This document shows positions 9,708 to 18,450 of a stretch of DNA of 64,000 bases, in pieces. The first letter of the stretch is position 1. Each line of letters opens with the position of its first letter. The DNA comes from DATJMJ01 sp035503915 (GTDB lineage Bacteria > Actinomycetota > Acidimicrobiia > Acidimicrobiales > Palsa-688), in assembly GCA_035503915.1 (NCBI GenBank), contig DATJSU010000053.1, positions 97,688 through 161,687 on the forward strand. The letters run 5' to 3'. The translations under genes were made by a program, and so were the position numbers. The notes below the pieces were generated by a model. That model was given only the letters and a program-made list of their open reading frames with translations, did not search any database and was not told the origin of the DNA.

Positions 9708-10375
9708 GAGCGGAAGCCGGCGGCGAGCTCCTCAGACATCGCCCAGCCGAAGGCGATGAGGACGTCGCGCTTGTCTAGGTCGAGGCACCCCATGAGCTCG
9801 ACGATCTGGCCATCGACTTCGGCAACGTCCTCAGCCTCGTAGTCGAAGACAGGGCTCGCTGAGCCGTCGCCCCTGACGACGAAAGTGCGGTCGTCAACGC
9901 GACCTTCAGCGCCAAAGCGCTTGGCGAGGCGCCGGGACCAAGCTCGCTCCTCGCCCGAAGGCTTGTAGCCGGGCCGCGGGCAGATTTCTTCGAGCCCGCT
10001 GAAGGCCACAAAACCGCCTGGTTCGCGAACTCGGGTCGCCACGAGGACATCCTCGTCTGGAAAGGCCAAGACCGCTTTGCGGAACTGGTCCGCGCGGAGA
10101 GCGTCGAGAATGGCTTCGCGCTCGGGCACACGCTTCACCGAGACAAGGCCCCAGAGGACACAGGGAGTGCCGCCAATGCGCTCCAAAGTGCAGAAGGAGA
10201 ACCCAAGCAGGTACCCCTCGGCGCGAACCTGGGTGACCAGGACCCACTCGTCCCGCTGCTTGGAGAGCAGGCCGATGTCGAGCCCCGCAGGCCCGTCGGT
10301 AACGATGTCGGCCATCTCGGCCAGCTCACCATCGGAAAGCGCAGTGCAGTCCTTGGTCTCGACATCAAACGTCAT
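9704..10375 (-). CDS. Uncharacterised cytoplasmic protein
   Basis: Not recognised: 223 residues, acidic, no signal peptide or transmembrane segment. The middle part (WVLVTQVRAEGYLLGFSFCT, then a hydrophobic VLWGLVSVKR) resembles the beta-sheet core of a GNAT-like fold, but the acetyl-CoA binding motif is absent and this is only an impression. It lies 51 bp downstream of dnaE on the same strand and may be co-transcribed with it. ATG 10375 is the first start after the dnaE stop. Confidence 0.6.
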   Translation of the reverse strand: MTFDVETKDCTALSDGELAEMADIVTDGPAGLDIGLLSKQRDEWVLVTQVRAEGYLLGFSFCTLERIGGTPCVLWGLVSVKRVPEREAILDALRADQFRKAVLAFPDEDVLVATRVREPGGFVAFSGLEEICPRPGYKPSGEERAWSRRLAKRFGAEGRVDDRTFVVRGDGSASPVFDYEAEDVAEVDGQIVELMGCLDLDKRDVLIAFGWAMSEELAAGFRS

Positions 10376-10426
10376 GTCGGTTGATCACTCCTCACTCGCT
10401 GGCCGCCCAACAGGCCACCTTAAAGA

Positions 10427-13400
10427 TTAGCCCGTAGACGGGGCTCCGTTCCACAAACAGGCAGGTCCAAGTAGTACCCGCAACTCAGCAAGCAGGCCGG
10501 GAGTGGTGTAGACGTTGAACTCGGGGGGCAGGCGGATGACCTTGCCCCCGACATGCAGGTGCACCGGTGAGGTGCCTGGGTGCTCCTTTAGGAGCTCCTT
10601 AAGGCGGGCGACCCGGGTGTCGTCGACGGCGTTGACCGGCAACACGACACGGAGAGGGTCGGCACCGCTGAGGGTGAGCTGCGGGCGCTTCAGTTCCGAG
10701 CAGACAAGCTTGGGCACCTCGTCGCGGAGGTCCAGACGGCCTCGCACGCAGACCACGGCGTCGTCGGCCAGCAGGTAGCCGACCTCGGTCATCGTCCGCG
10801 GGAAAACAAAGACCTCGATCGATGACTCCAGATCTTCGAGAACGAAAGTCGCCATCAGCTCACCACGCTTGGTGTACTTGCGTGAGAGCCCTGTGATGAC
10901 ACCGGCCACCCACCGGTCGGCGAAATTGCCGGGGCCGCCGGCATAGGCCCCTACCCCACCGCCCGCCGGTGCCGGGCTGGCACCTCCAGCTTCGCGGTTG
11001 GCATCTTCCCGCAGGTCAAGGATGGTGCAGTCGGCATGCCGGCGCAGAGCGGCCTCGGCGCCGACGAGGGGGTGGTCGCTGACGTAGAGGCCGAGCATCT
11101 CCTTTTCGAACGCGAGCTTGGTGTGCTTGTCGAACTCCTGTTCGGGGACCGGGACTTTGGAGTCGTCGAACAGGTCGCCCCCTCCCCCCGGGTCGGCGAA
11201 GAGGCTGAGCACTCCCTGGTCGGCCTCTCGCCTGCGAGCCAGCGTGCGCTCGACTACCTGCTCGAAGATCAGGCAGAGGCCCTGCCGGGGATGCCCAAGG
11301 CAGTCAAAAGCGCCCGCTTTGACAAGCGACTCGACAGTCCTCTTGTTGAGCACGACAGGGTCCACCCTGTTACAAAAATCATAAAAGTCACTGAAAGGCC
11401 CCGCAGTCTCTCTCTCGCTTACGATCCGCTCGACGAGGCCCTCCCCTACATTGCGAATTGCCGAGAGCCCAAAGGGGATGACCCCGCGGCTCGTGCTTGT
11501 TCCGTCCGAGCCCGGCGCCGGGCGCACGGCCGTGAAGTCCGAAGTCGAAAGGTTTATGTCCGGCACGAGGACCTCGATCCCCATGACCCTGCACTCGGCC
11601 AGGTAGACCGCCATCCGGTCCTTGTCGTCTTTGACGCTCGTAAGCAAGCAGGCCATGTACTCGACTGGGTGGTTGGCTTTGAGCCACGCTGTCCAATAAG
11701 CGACCAGGCCGTAGCCATAGGCGTGGCTCTTGCCGAAGGCGTAGTCAGCGAACGGCTCAATGAGGTCGAAGATCGCAGTGCCGATGGCCGCCCCGTAACC
11801 GGTCTTCTCACACCCGGCGACGAACTTTTCCCGCTCTTTTGCCATTATCTCACGGACTTTTTTGCCTGCAGCCTTGCGCAGGGTCTCCGCTTCGCCGAGA
11901 GAGTAGCCCGCGAAGCGTTGCGCCACCCGCAACATCGACTCCTGGTAGATCATCAGCCCGTAAGTGTCGCTCAGAACTTCCGCCATGTCGGGGTGGAGGG
12001 ACGTCACCGGCTTGCGCCCGTTTTTGCGGTCGGCGTAATCGAAATGCATGTTGGCAGCCATCGGCCCCGGCCTGTAAAGAGCAACGAGCGCCGCCACGTC
12101 GCCGAGGTTGGTCGGCGCCAAGGCTCGCACTAGAGCGCGCATGTTGGCGCCTTCGAGTTGGAAAACGCCTACCGTGTCGCCCCTCTGCAGCAACTCGTAA
12201 GTAGCCAGGTCGTCGAGGGGGAGGTCGTCGATGTTCGGTCGAGCGCCGATGTTCACCTCGATCATGTCCAAGGTCCTCTCGATCACCGAGAGGTTACGCA
12301 GCCCGAGAAAGTCCATCTTGAGCAGGCCAAGCTCCTCGACAGCGTGCATTTCGTACTGGGTCACGATCGGCGCGTCCTCGGGCCGGCCGCCGGGCTCGGG
12401 TTTGCGCTGGACGGGGAGGTGCTCGGTGAGGGGGTCACCGGAGATCACGACCGCCGCAGCGTGGATCCCGTCCTGGCGACGGAGCCCTTCGAGGCCCATG
12501 GCGACGTCGACCACGCGCTTTACGTCTGGGTCCGCGGCGTACATATCGCGAAGCTCCGAGGCAACTTTGTAACCGTCAGAGTGCTTTGGGTCATCCCGGA
12601 AGCACGCCCAAAGCGGGGTGTCCCGGCCCATGACTAGCGGAGGCATGGCCTTGGCAACCCGGTCGCCGAGGCCATAGGGGTACCCGAGCACCCTGGCGGC
12701 ATCGCGCACTGCCGCTCGCGCCTTGATCGTGGAGAAAGTCACGATCTGCGCTACATGGTCCCAACCCCAGCGCTCCGAGGCGTAGCGGATCATCTCGGCG
12801 CGGTAACGCTCGTCGAAGTCCATGTCTATGTCCGGCATCTGGGTGCGCCCGGGGTTGAGGAACCTCTCGAAGAGCAAGTCGTAACGGATGGGGTCGAGGT
12901 CGACGATCCGCAAGCAATAAGCGACGCAGCACCCGGCTGCGCTCCCGCGCCCGGGCCCAACGCGGATCTTGTTGTCGCGAGCGTGGCGGATGAGGTCCCA
13001 ACAAACAAGGAAATAATCTGAAAAACCCATGGAAGCTATCACGCCAAGCTCGTAATCGAGGCGCTCGGCGACATTGCCCGGCAGCGGGCTCCCATAGCGC
13101 TCCGTGGCTCCCAGCACGGTCAGGTGCCGGAGGTACTCGTCCGAGGTCGCGAACCCATCGGGCAATGGGAAGGACGGGAGCTTGGGCTTGCCGAGCTCGA
13201 TGTTCACGTCTGCCCGCTCGGCCACCCACAAGGTGTTGTCGCAGGCCTCGGGCAGCTCCGAGAAGAGAGCACGCATCTCGGCTGCAGTTTTGAGGTAGTG
13301 CTCTGAGCCCTCGAAGCGGAACCTCTTTGGGTCGTCCATGTTGGAGCCCGTCTGCACGCACAAAAGGGCGTCGTGCGCCAGGTGGTCCTCCCGGGTCGTG

Positions 13401-14068
13401 TAGTGGCTGTCGTTCGTCGCCATGAGCGGGGCGTTTAGCCGCCGGGCGATGTCGACGAGCTGCGGGTTGGTCTTACGCTGTTTTTCGATCCCGTGGTCCT
13501 GCAGCTCGACGAAGAGGTTGTCGCGCCCAAAAATCTCCTGCAAACGAGCCGTCGTTTGTGTCGCCTGCTCCACATCGCCACGCAACAAGGCCTGGTTGAC
13601 CAAGCCGCCAAGGCAGCCCGTAGTGGCGATCACGCCTTCGTGGTAGCGCTCGAGGAGCTCCCAGTCGGTGCGGGGCTTGTAGAAATACCCCGACAGGTAG
13701 GCCTCGGAGGACAACTTGAGGAGGTTTTTGTAACCACGGTTGTCCTCTGCGAGCAGAGTCAAGTGGTAGTAAAGCTTCTCGCCCTCCTCGGCATCGCCGC
13801 CCGTGTCGTCCAGACGGCCGCGCCGCAGCGGGCGCTCGAAGCGGCTCTCTCCCGCCTGGTAGGCCTCTATGCCGATTATCGGTTTTAGGCCTTTGGCCTT
13901 GGCCGCTTTGTAGAAATCCAAAGCCCCGTACATATTGCCGTGGTCGGTAATGGCTATCGCTTGCTGCCCGTCGGCAGCAGCGCGCTCCACGACTTCATGA
14001 ACTCTCGCCGCGCCGTCGAGCATCGAGAACTCCGTGTGGAGGTGCAGGTGCACGAACTGCTCGCCCAT
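10427..14068 (-). CDS. dnaE: DNA polymerase III alpha subunit DnaE
   Basis: Replicative polymerase catalytic subunit of 1213 residues. The PHP domain opens with HLHLHTEFS (7-15) and includes TDHGNMYGALDF. The C-family polymerase core has GPGRGSAAG (371-379), the metal-binding aspartates in PDIDMDF (D413, D415) and the third in LLKMDFLGL (D586). Finger and beta-binding regions follow, with an OB-fold near 1035-1115 (WVAGVITGLSRKYTKRGELMA). Length and order match DnaE1-type replicases rather than the shorter mutagenic DnaE2. It ends the minus-strand housekeeping block, 176 bp after bpa. Confidence 0.97.
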   Translation of the reverse strand: MGEQFVHLHLHTEFSMLDGAARVHEVVERAAADGQQAIAITDHGNMYGALDFYKAAKAKGLKPIIGIEAYQAGESRFERPLRRGRLDDTGGDAEEGEKLYYHLTLLAEDNRGYKNLLKLSSEAYLSGYFYKPRTDWELLERYHEGVIATTGCLGGLVNQALLRGDVEQATQTTARLQEIFGRDNLFVELQDHGIEKQRKTNPQLVDIARRLNAPLMATNDSHYTTREDHLAHDALLCVQTGSNMDDPKRFRFEGSEHYLKTAAEMRALFSELPEACDNTLWVAERADVNIELGKPKLPSFPLPDGFATSDEYLRHLTVLGATERYGSPLPGNVAERLDYELGVIASMGFSDYFLVCWDLIRHARDNKIRVGPGRGSAAGCCVAYCLRIVDLDPIRYDLLFERFLNPGRTQMPDIDMDFDERYRAEMIRYASERWGWDHVAQIVTFSTIKARAAVRDAARVLGYPYGLGDRVAKAMPPLVMGRDTPLWACFRDDPKHSDGYKVASELRDMYAADPDVKRVVDVAMGLEGLRRQDGIHAAAVVISGDPLTEHLPVQRKPEPGGRPEDAPIVTQYEMHAVEELGLLKMDFLGLRNLSVIERTLDMIEVNIGARPNIDDLPLDDLATYELLQRGDTVGVFQLEGANMRALVRALAPTNLGDVAALVALYRPGPMAANMHFDYADRKNGRKPVTSLHPDMAEVLSDTYGLMIYQESMLRVAQRFAGYSLGEAETLRKAAGKKVREIMAKEREKFVAGCEKTGYGAAIGTAIFDLIEPFADYAFGKSHAYGYGLVAYWTAWLKANHPVEYMACLLTSVKDDKDRMAVYLAECRVMGIEVLVPDINLSTSDFTAVRPAPGSDGTSTSRGVIPFGLSAIRNVGEGLVERIVSERETAGPFSDFYDFCNRVDPVVLNKRTVESLVKAGAFDCLGHPRQGLCLIFEQVVERTLARRREADQGVLSLFADPGGGGDLFDDSKVPVPEQEFDKHTKLAFEKEMLGLYVSDHPLVGAEAALRRHADCTILDLREDANREAGGASPAPAGGGVGAYAGGPGNFADRWVAGVITGLSRKYTKRGELMATFVLEDLESSIEVFVFPRTMTEVGYLLADDAVVCVRGRLDLRDEVPKLVCSELKRPQLTLSGADPLRVVLPVNAVDDTRVARLKELLKEHPGTSPVHLHVGGKVIRLPPEFNVYTTPGLLAELRVLLGPACLWNGAPSTG

Positions 14069-14244
14069 CTGCTGGTTGGACCTCCTTCCCAGCGCCTCGG
14101 CGCCCGCCGCTCCCGCAGACCTGTGGTAAAGCTGTGGACAATTACACCCATGTTGTTTTGAGCGAATCTAGCGCGCCCCAAGGACGCTTACCAAGGGCGG
14201 CTCCCAGGGAGAGCCCCCAGGATGGCGACTGAGCTCGACTGAGC

Positions 14245-14754
14245 CTAGAGGTACGCCCCGGGCATTGGCTGGTCGTCCCCTCCCGCGCGTTCGCCCCGGC
14301 CGCTTGGTAGGCCGCGCCGGATGTCTTCGAGCTGTGCCCTCTGCGCCATCTGCTGCGCGTAGAGCGTCGCTTGGATGCCGTGGAACAAACCTTCGAGCCA
14401 CCCGACGAGCTGTGCCTGTGCCACACGCAGCTCCGACTGGCTCGGCACCGACTCAGGGTGAAAACTCGGCGCCATGCGGGAAAGTTCTGCTGAAAGATCG
14501 GGTGAGAGGCCATCTTGGAGCTCTCGCAGGGAAGTCTCGTAGATCTCGCGGAGGCGGATGCGGCTCGCCTCGTCCAGGGAACTTTGGCGCACTTCTTCGA
14601 GGAGCTGGCGGATCATCGAGCCGATGCGCATGAGCTTGGCCGGCTGCTCGACCGTCTCGCCGTCGTCAGCGCTGCCTACGGCCTGCTCTCGTGGGACTGG
14701 GGACGGCGGCACCACGATCAGGCGCGGCTCGGAGCCTCGAGGCGTGTTTGTCAC
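14245..14754 (-). CDS. bpa: Bacterial proteasome activator Bpa/PafE
   Basis: ATP-independent activator ring of the actinobacterial 20S proteasome, helping degrade unfolded proteins in the cytoplasm. The 169 residues match the known family closely: VEQPAKLMRIGSMIRQLLEE, DEASRIRLREIYETS, and the highly conserved AQLVGWLEGLFHGIQATLYA helix. The protein ends GAYL, equivalent to the GQYL tail that inserts between proteasome alpha subunits. The N-terminus is acidic and disordered. The gene starts with GTG 14754 and sits 30 bp after the cold-shock gene on the same strand. Its presence implies prcBA elsewhere in the genome. Confidence 0.96.
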   Translation of the reverse strand: MTNTPRGSEPRLIVVPPSPVPREQAVGSADDGETVEQPAKLMRIGSMIRQLLEEVRQSSLDEASRIRLREIYETSLRELQDGLSPDLSAELSRMAPSFHPESVPSQSELRVAQAQLVGWLEGLFHGIQATLYAQQMAQRAQLEDIRRGLPSGRGERAGGDDQPMPGAYL

Positions 14755-14784
14755 AGGCCCATTCTGGCCCAGCCCGGCGCCGCC

Positions 14785-15030
14785 CTAGGCGAATGGCAGG
14801 AGGGCACGCGCTTCGAGCCGGCCCCTGTGCGCCGCCGCAACGAAAAACCGAACTGGTGTGCCGAGGGCGATGTCCCTGGAACCACCGGCGATCTCCGTGC
14901 AATGGAAGGGGTACGTCAGCCCCCCCGGCACTTGGACCTCCCCGAGCCCGGCGTCGCGGTCAAAGGAGCTGACCTCCCCCGCCAACAGCTCACGGGCCGG
15001 GCCCAGCCCACCGTGAGGCACCCACGTCAC
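14785..15030 (-). CDS. Divergent cold-shock-domain protein
   Basis: An 81-residue single OB-fold protein. GEVSSFDRDAGLGEVQVPGG corresponds to the first strands of a cold-shock domain, and YPFHCTEIAGGSRDI with a closing GRLEARAL replaces the usual FVHFSAI RNP-2 region. This FHCT variant is seen in actinobacterial cold-shock-like proteins. It would bind single-stranded nucleic acid, though several RNP aromatics differ from CspA. The GTG start overlaps the hisG stop as GTGA, so it is probably translationally coupled to hisG. Confidence 0.8.
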   Translation of the reverse strand: MTWVPHGGLGPARELLAGEVSSFDRDAGLGEVQVPGGLTYPFHCTEIAGGSRDIALGTPVRFFVAAAHRGRLEARALLPFA

Positions 15031-15902
15031 GGCACGATCTTTCTTATCGGGAGCTCGATTATGTCTGAGGCTCCTGCGTCCTTTAGCTCAGGGATCAGCT
15101 TGTTGATCGCTTCGGTGGGCACGACCGTCTCGACCGCGTAGCTGCCTCCCCCGAACAGCTCAGAAACGGTCGGGCTCCGCATGGCCGGGAGGAGCGAGAT
15201 GACTCTGCCCAAGTCGGAGGCCCCGACGTTGAGCTTGACGAGCACCCGGCCGCGCGCCTGGAGGGCTCCTTGGAGGAGAGTACTGATGTCGTCCATCGCC
15301 TTTCGGCGGTCCGGGTCGGCTGCAGCCGAAGGGTTGGCAACCAGCTCGGTGAGAGAGACAAGAACCGTGTCGATGACCCGGAGCCCGGCCGCCTTGAGCG
15401 CCCTGCCGGTCTCGGTCAGTTCCACTACCGCGTCGGCTATCTCAGGCACCTTCGCCTCGGTCGCCCCGTAGGAGAGGACGACGTCCGCCTCGACCCCGTT
15501 GGCCGCCATGAACCTCTCCGTGAGGCGAGGGTACTCGGTAGATATCCGCACACCTTTCGGCATGTCTTTGGCGGACTGCCAAGGAGAGCCGGAGGCGACC
15601 GCAAGCACGATCCGGATCGGTTGGGCCGTGTTTTTCGAGTAGGTGAGCTCACCGAGAGAGGCGACGGTGGCGCCGGTTTCCTCTACCCAGTCGCGGCCGG
15701 TAATGCCCAAGTCGAAAAGACCGTCGGCTACGTAGCGCGGGATCTCCTGGGGCCGGAGGATCCTGACTTCGGAGATGCGGTGGTCCCTTACGCTCGCTCG
15801 GTAGTCAACGTCGGAGCTGCGGGACACCGTCAGGTCCGCGGCCTCGAACAACTCGAGGGTGGCGCGCTCCAGGGAGCCTTTAGGGAGGACGAGGCGAAGC
15901 AC
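15027..15902 (-). CDS. hisG: ATP phosphoribosyltransferase HisG (long form)
   Basis: First enzyme of histidine biosynthesis, joining ATP and PRPP. At 291 residues it is the long, HisZ-independent form with a C-terminal ACT-like regulatory domain (about 215-291, including SELFGGGSYAVETVVP). The catalytic part starts LRLVLPKGSLERATL, with FDLGITGRDWVEETGA and ISTEYPRLTERFM. GTG 15902 is the start. No other his gene, including the usual hisE neighbour, is near; the gene lies between mogA (63 bp upstream) and the overlapping cold-shock gene. Confidence 0.95.
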   Translation of the reverse strand: MLRLVLPKGSLERATLELFEAADLTVSRSSDVDYRASVRDHRISEVRILRPQEIPRYVADGLFDLGITGRDWVEETGATVASLGELTYSKNTAQPIRIVLAVASGSPWQSAKDMPKGVRISTEYPRLTERFMAANGVEADVVLSYGATEAKVPEIADAVVELTETGRALKAAGLRVIDTVLVSLTELVANPSAAADPDRRKAMDDISTLLQGALQARGRVLVKLNVGASDLGRVISLLPAMRSPTVSELFGGGSYAVETVVPTEAINKLIPELKDAGASDIIELPIRKIVP

Positions 15903-15965
15903 GGGCCGTCACCTTACTGCGCGACGCCCCTCGAGCCCCAGCCGGTGGCTCCAGCAGCCCAGCCC

Positions 15966-16433
15966 TTAGTGGGGCTGCTCACCTGCCAGCACGCTTATCG
16001 CGTGCGGAAGGAGGTCGACAACGGCGGCCAGGCACTCCAGGGCACCTTTTGGTGAACCGGGGAGATTGATGACCAATGCGTGGCCCCGGGTGCCGGCGAT
16101 CCCACGAGATAGCGGTGCCAAGGGGCTGGACCGGTGCATGGCCTCGCCAAACCCAGGGGCGTGGCGGTCCAGGACCTCCGCGGTTCCTTCAGGCGTTTGG
16201 TCGCGGGGCCCGAAGCCGGTGCCGCCCGTAGTCACTACCACCCCCACGAAAGACGCCGCCATCCTCACGAGGTCCCCTGCGACAGAGGCCGCACCGTCCG
16301 CCACCTGAGCTTCCTCTACTACCTCGAAGCCCGCGTCACGGAGGGCTTGGGCTACCGCAGGCCCGCTCTCGTCGGTGCGCTCACCGCGCTTCACCGAGTC
16401 AGAAACTGTCAGCACCTTTGCCTGGTAGCTCAC
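15966..16433 (-). CDS. MogA/MoaB-family molybdopterin protein
   Basis: Cytoplasmic enzyme of molybdenum cofactor synthesis, 155 residues, that probably binds or adenylylates molybdopterin. The MoCF_biosynth domain shows ALVINLPGSPKG near the C-terminus and the central VVVTTGGTGFGPRDQTPE motif with the catalytic Asp. MogA and MoaB cannot be separated on sequence alone. GTG 16433 overlaps the rpe stop as GTGA, so the two are probably translationally coupled. No other moco gene is in the window. Confidence 0.9.
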   Translation of the reverse strand: MSYQAKVLTVSDSVKRGERTDESGPAVAQALRDAGFEVVEEAQVADGAASVAGDLVRMAASFVGVVVTTGGTGFGPRDQTPEGTAEVLDRHAPGFGEAMHRSSPLAPLSRGIAGTRGHALVINLPGSPKGALECLAAVVDLLPHAISVLAGEQPH

Positions 16434-17170
16434 CAGCCCTCCGGTTGCGCCCCTGCGGTTTGCCCGGCCCCGGCCAGTGCACCATTTGCCGCCTCGCGGA
16501 TCTCGCCAGCGGCTGCCACGGGGTCATCATGGCCGAAGATGGCGCTCCCCGCAACGAGCAGGCGTGCGCCTGCACGGGCTACTGCGGGCGCCGTCATAGG
16601 GTCGATGCCCCCGTCTACCTCGAGCTCGACTCCGAGCCCGCGGGCATCCACCGCCTGACGGGCGCGTGAGATCTTCGGGACGACCTCGCCCATGAAGCTC
16701 TGGCCGCCGAAGCCTGGGTGGACGGTCATGACGAGCAACAGGTCAACTTGGTCGAGCCACGGTTCGCAGGATTCAAAAGGAGTTTCAGGGTTGAGGGCGA
16801 GGCCCACGTCCAACCCGAGGTCGCGCATCTGTTTGATCAGGTTGCCCGTCCCACCGATCTCGACGTGGATGGTGCAGCCGTTAGCTCCCGCGTCCTTGAA
16901 CGCCCCCAAGAACCGGCCGGGGTTGTCCATCATCAAGTGGCAGTCGAGGTAGAGGTCACTGTGGCGGCGGACCCACTTCACGACCGGAGGGCCAATGGTG
17001 AGGTTCGGCACGAAGTGGCCGTCCATGATGTCCACGTGAAGGACATCGGCTTGTGACCGCACCCGGTCGATGTCCTCGCCGAGCTGAGCGAAGTCCGCCG
17101 AAAGGATCGACGGCGCGACCCGCACCGCTCCGGTTGAACTTTCACGGTTATAGGGCGAGGGCTCAGGCAT
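16430..17170 (-). CDS. rpe: Ribulose-phosphate 3-epimerase
   Basis: TIM-barrel enzyme interconverting ribulose-5-phosphate and xylulose-5-phosphate in the pentose phosphate pathway. The family motifs are in order: VAPSILSADFAQLGED near residue 18, LHVDIMDGHFVPN, MMDNPG, MTVHPGFGGQSFM and LEVDGGID, carrying the metal-binding His and Asp residues. The N-terminus has about 17 additional residues before the conserved start. It sits 41 bp after rsmB, the def-fmt-rsmB-rpe order common in Actinobacteria. Confidence 0.96.
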   Translation of the reverse strand: MPEPSPYNRESSTGAVRVAPSILSADFAQLGEDIDRVRSQADVLHVDIMDGHFVPNLTIGPPVVKWVRRHSDLYLDCHLMMDNPGRFLGAFKDAGANGCTIHVEIGGTGNLIKQMRDLGLDVGLALNPETPFESCEPWLDQVDLLLVMTVHPGFGGQSFMGEVVPKISRARQAVDARGLGVELEVDGGIDPMTAPAVARAGARLLVAGSAIFGHDDPVAAAGEIREAANGALAGAGQTAGAQPEGW

Positions 17171-17211
17171 TGACGCCGAAGCTAGCGCCAGGAAGTGCAG
17201 TTTTCACAGGC

Positions 17212-18450
17212 TTAGCTCCGCGCACCATGTTCCTCGGTACGTCCGAGCGCAAGCACGTACATGCCATCGGTGCCCGCAGCCTGGGGAAGGAGGCGTGCAC
17301 CCCTGCCGAAAGGCTCCCATGGCGGGCCAGGTGCCCTCACCGCTTGCCAGGCGCCGCCCGGCGGGGAGGTGGTTGTCGCACCCGCCTTGCCCACCAGCCA
17401 CTCGTCGATCCCGGTCGTCTCCTCCCAAGTGAGCGTGCAGACGCTGTAGACGAGCACGCCACCCGGGCAAACCAAGCTCGCTGCTGCCGCCAACAACCTG
17501 CGCTGAAGCTGGGCCAGGCGAGGCACGTCCTCGGGCCTCGCGCGCCAACGAGCGTCTGGCCGTCTGCGCAGCACCCCAAGGCCGCTGCAGGGAGCATCGA
17601 CCAGGACCCCGGCGAACGAAGCAGGCCTCAACGAGGGGACCGTGCCGTCGGCGACCAAAACGGAGACGTCGCCGAGCCCGAGGCGCGACACATTGGCAGC
17701 GATCATCTGAGCCCTGCTGGCGGCGACATCTGCCGCAACGACGAAACGCCCGCACCGAGCGAGCTGGGTTGCTTTGCCGCCGGGCGCAGCGCACAGGTCG
17801 AGCACAGGCCCGGCCGGCGCGTCGCTGAGGAGCTCTCCCATGTGCTCCCCCACCCACTGGCTGGCGAGATCTTGCACATAGCCGTCGGGGCGCATGTGCA
17901 CTGAGGCCGGCTCGTTCATTTGCTCGAGCGCCGCGAAGGCCTGAGCCTCTCCGAGGTCCCCGACCAGCCTCGCTACCACCCAGTTTGGGTAGCTGAGACG
18001 CGTACCCGCATCGGGCCAACGGAGCGGGCCAGCTTCGACGAGGGCCCCTATACGGCGAAGCACGGCGTTGAGCAGCGGCTTGGCGCGGGGGGGAGATTCG
18101 GCCACGGTGGCCGATACGGCGGCGTAGGCAGGCACCCGCATGTAGGCGAGCTGGTAGGCGCCCGTGCGAGCCGTGGCGAGGACGACAGGTTCGAGCTCGC
18201 CAGTGTGGAACTGGCCGATCAGCCAGTCACATGCGCGGAGCATGCGCAACGTGCCATAAGTGAGCTCGGTCGCAAAGGCGCGGTCACGCTGGCTCAAGCC
18301 CGATGCCGCAAGGAGCCTCGGGAGCTCGATATTGGCCCGAGCACCGTCTTCGGCAGCGAGCAATGCGCGGATCGCGACTCCCCTCGCGCTGGGCCGTGCT
18401 TGCCGGGCCGGGCGCGACCGGTCTGCGAGGTAACCGCGTTCAGGCGCCAA
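17212..18450 (-). CDS. rsmB: 16S rRNA m5C967 methyltransferase RsmB/Sun
   Basis: SAM-dependent RNA methyltransferase with an N-terminal NusB-like domain (about 15-135) and a C-terminal Rossmann domain. LDLCAAPGGKATQLA is the SAM motif, VDAPCSGLGVLRRRPD carries one catalytic Cys and VYSVCTLTWEE the second. The same frame is open to a TTG at 18630, but that would overlap fmt by about 190 bp. TTG 18450 overlaps fmt by only 11 bp, gives the usual length of 412 residues, and is preferred. Confidence 0.9.
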   Translation of the reverse strand: MAPERGYLADRSRPARQARPSARGVAIRALLAAEDGARANIELPRLLAASGLSQRDRAFATELTYGTLRMLRACDWLIGQFHTGELEPVVLATARTGAYQLAYMRVPAYAAVSATVAESPPRAKPLLNAVLRRIGALVEAGPLRWPDAGTRLSYPNWVVARLVGDLGEAQAFAALEQMNEPASVHMRPDGYVQDLASQWVGEHMGELLSDAPAGPVLDLCAAPGGKATQLARCGRFVVAADVAASRAQMIAANVSRLGLGDVSVLVADGTVPSLRPASFAGVLVDAPCSGLGVLRRRPDARWRARPEDVPRLAQLQRRLLAAAASLVCPGGVLVYSVCTLTWEETTGIDEWLVGKAGATTTSPPGGAWQAVRAPGPPWEPFGRGARLLPQAAGTDGMYVLALGRTEEHGARS

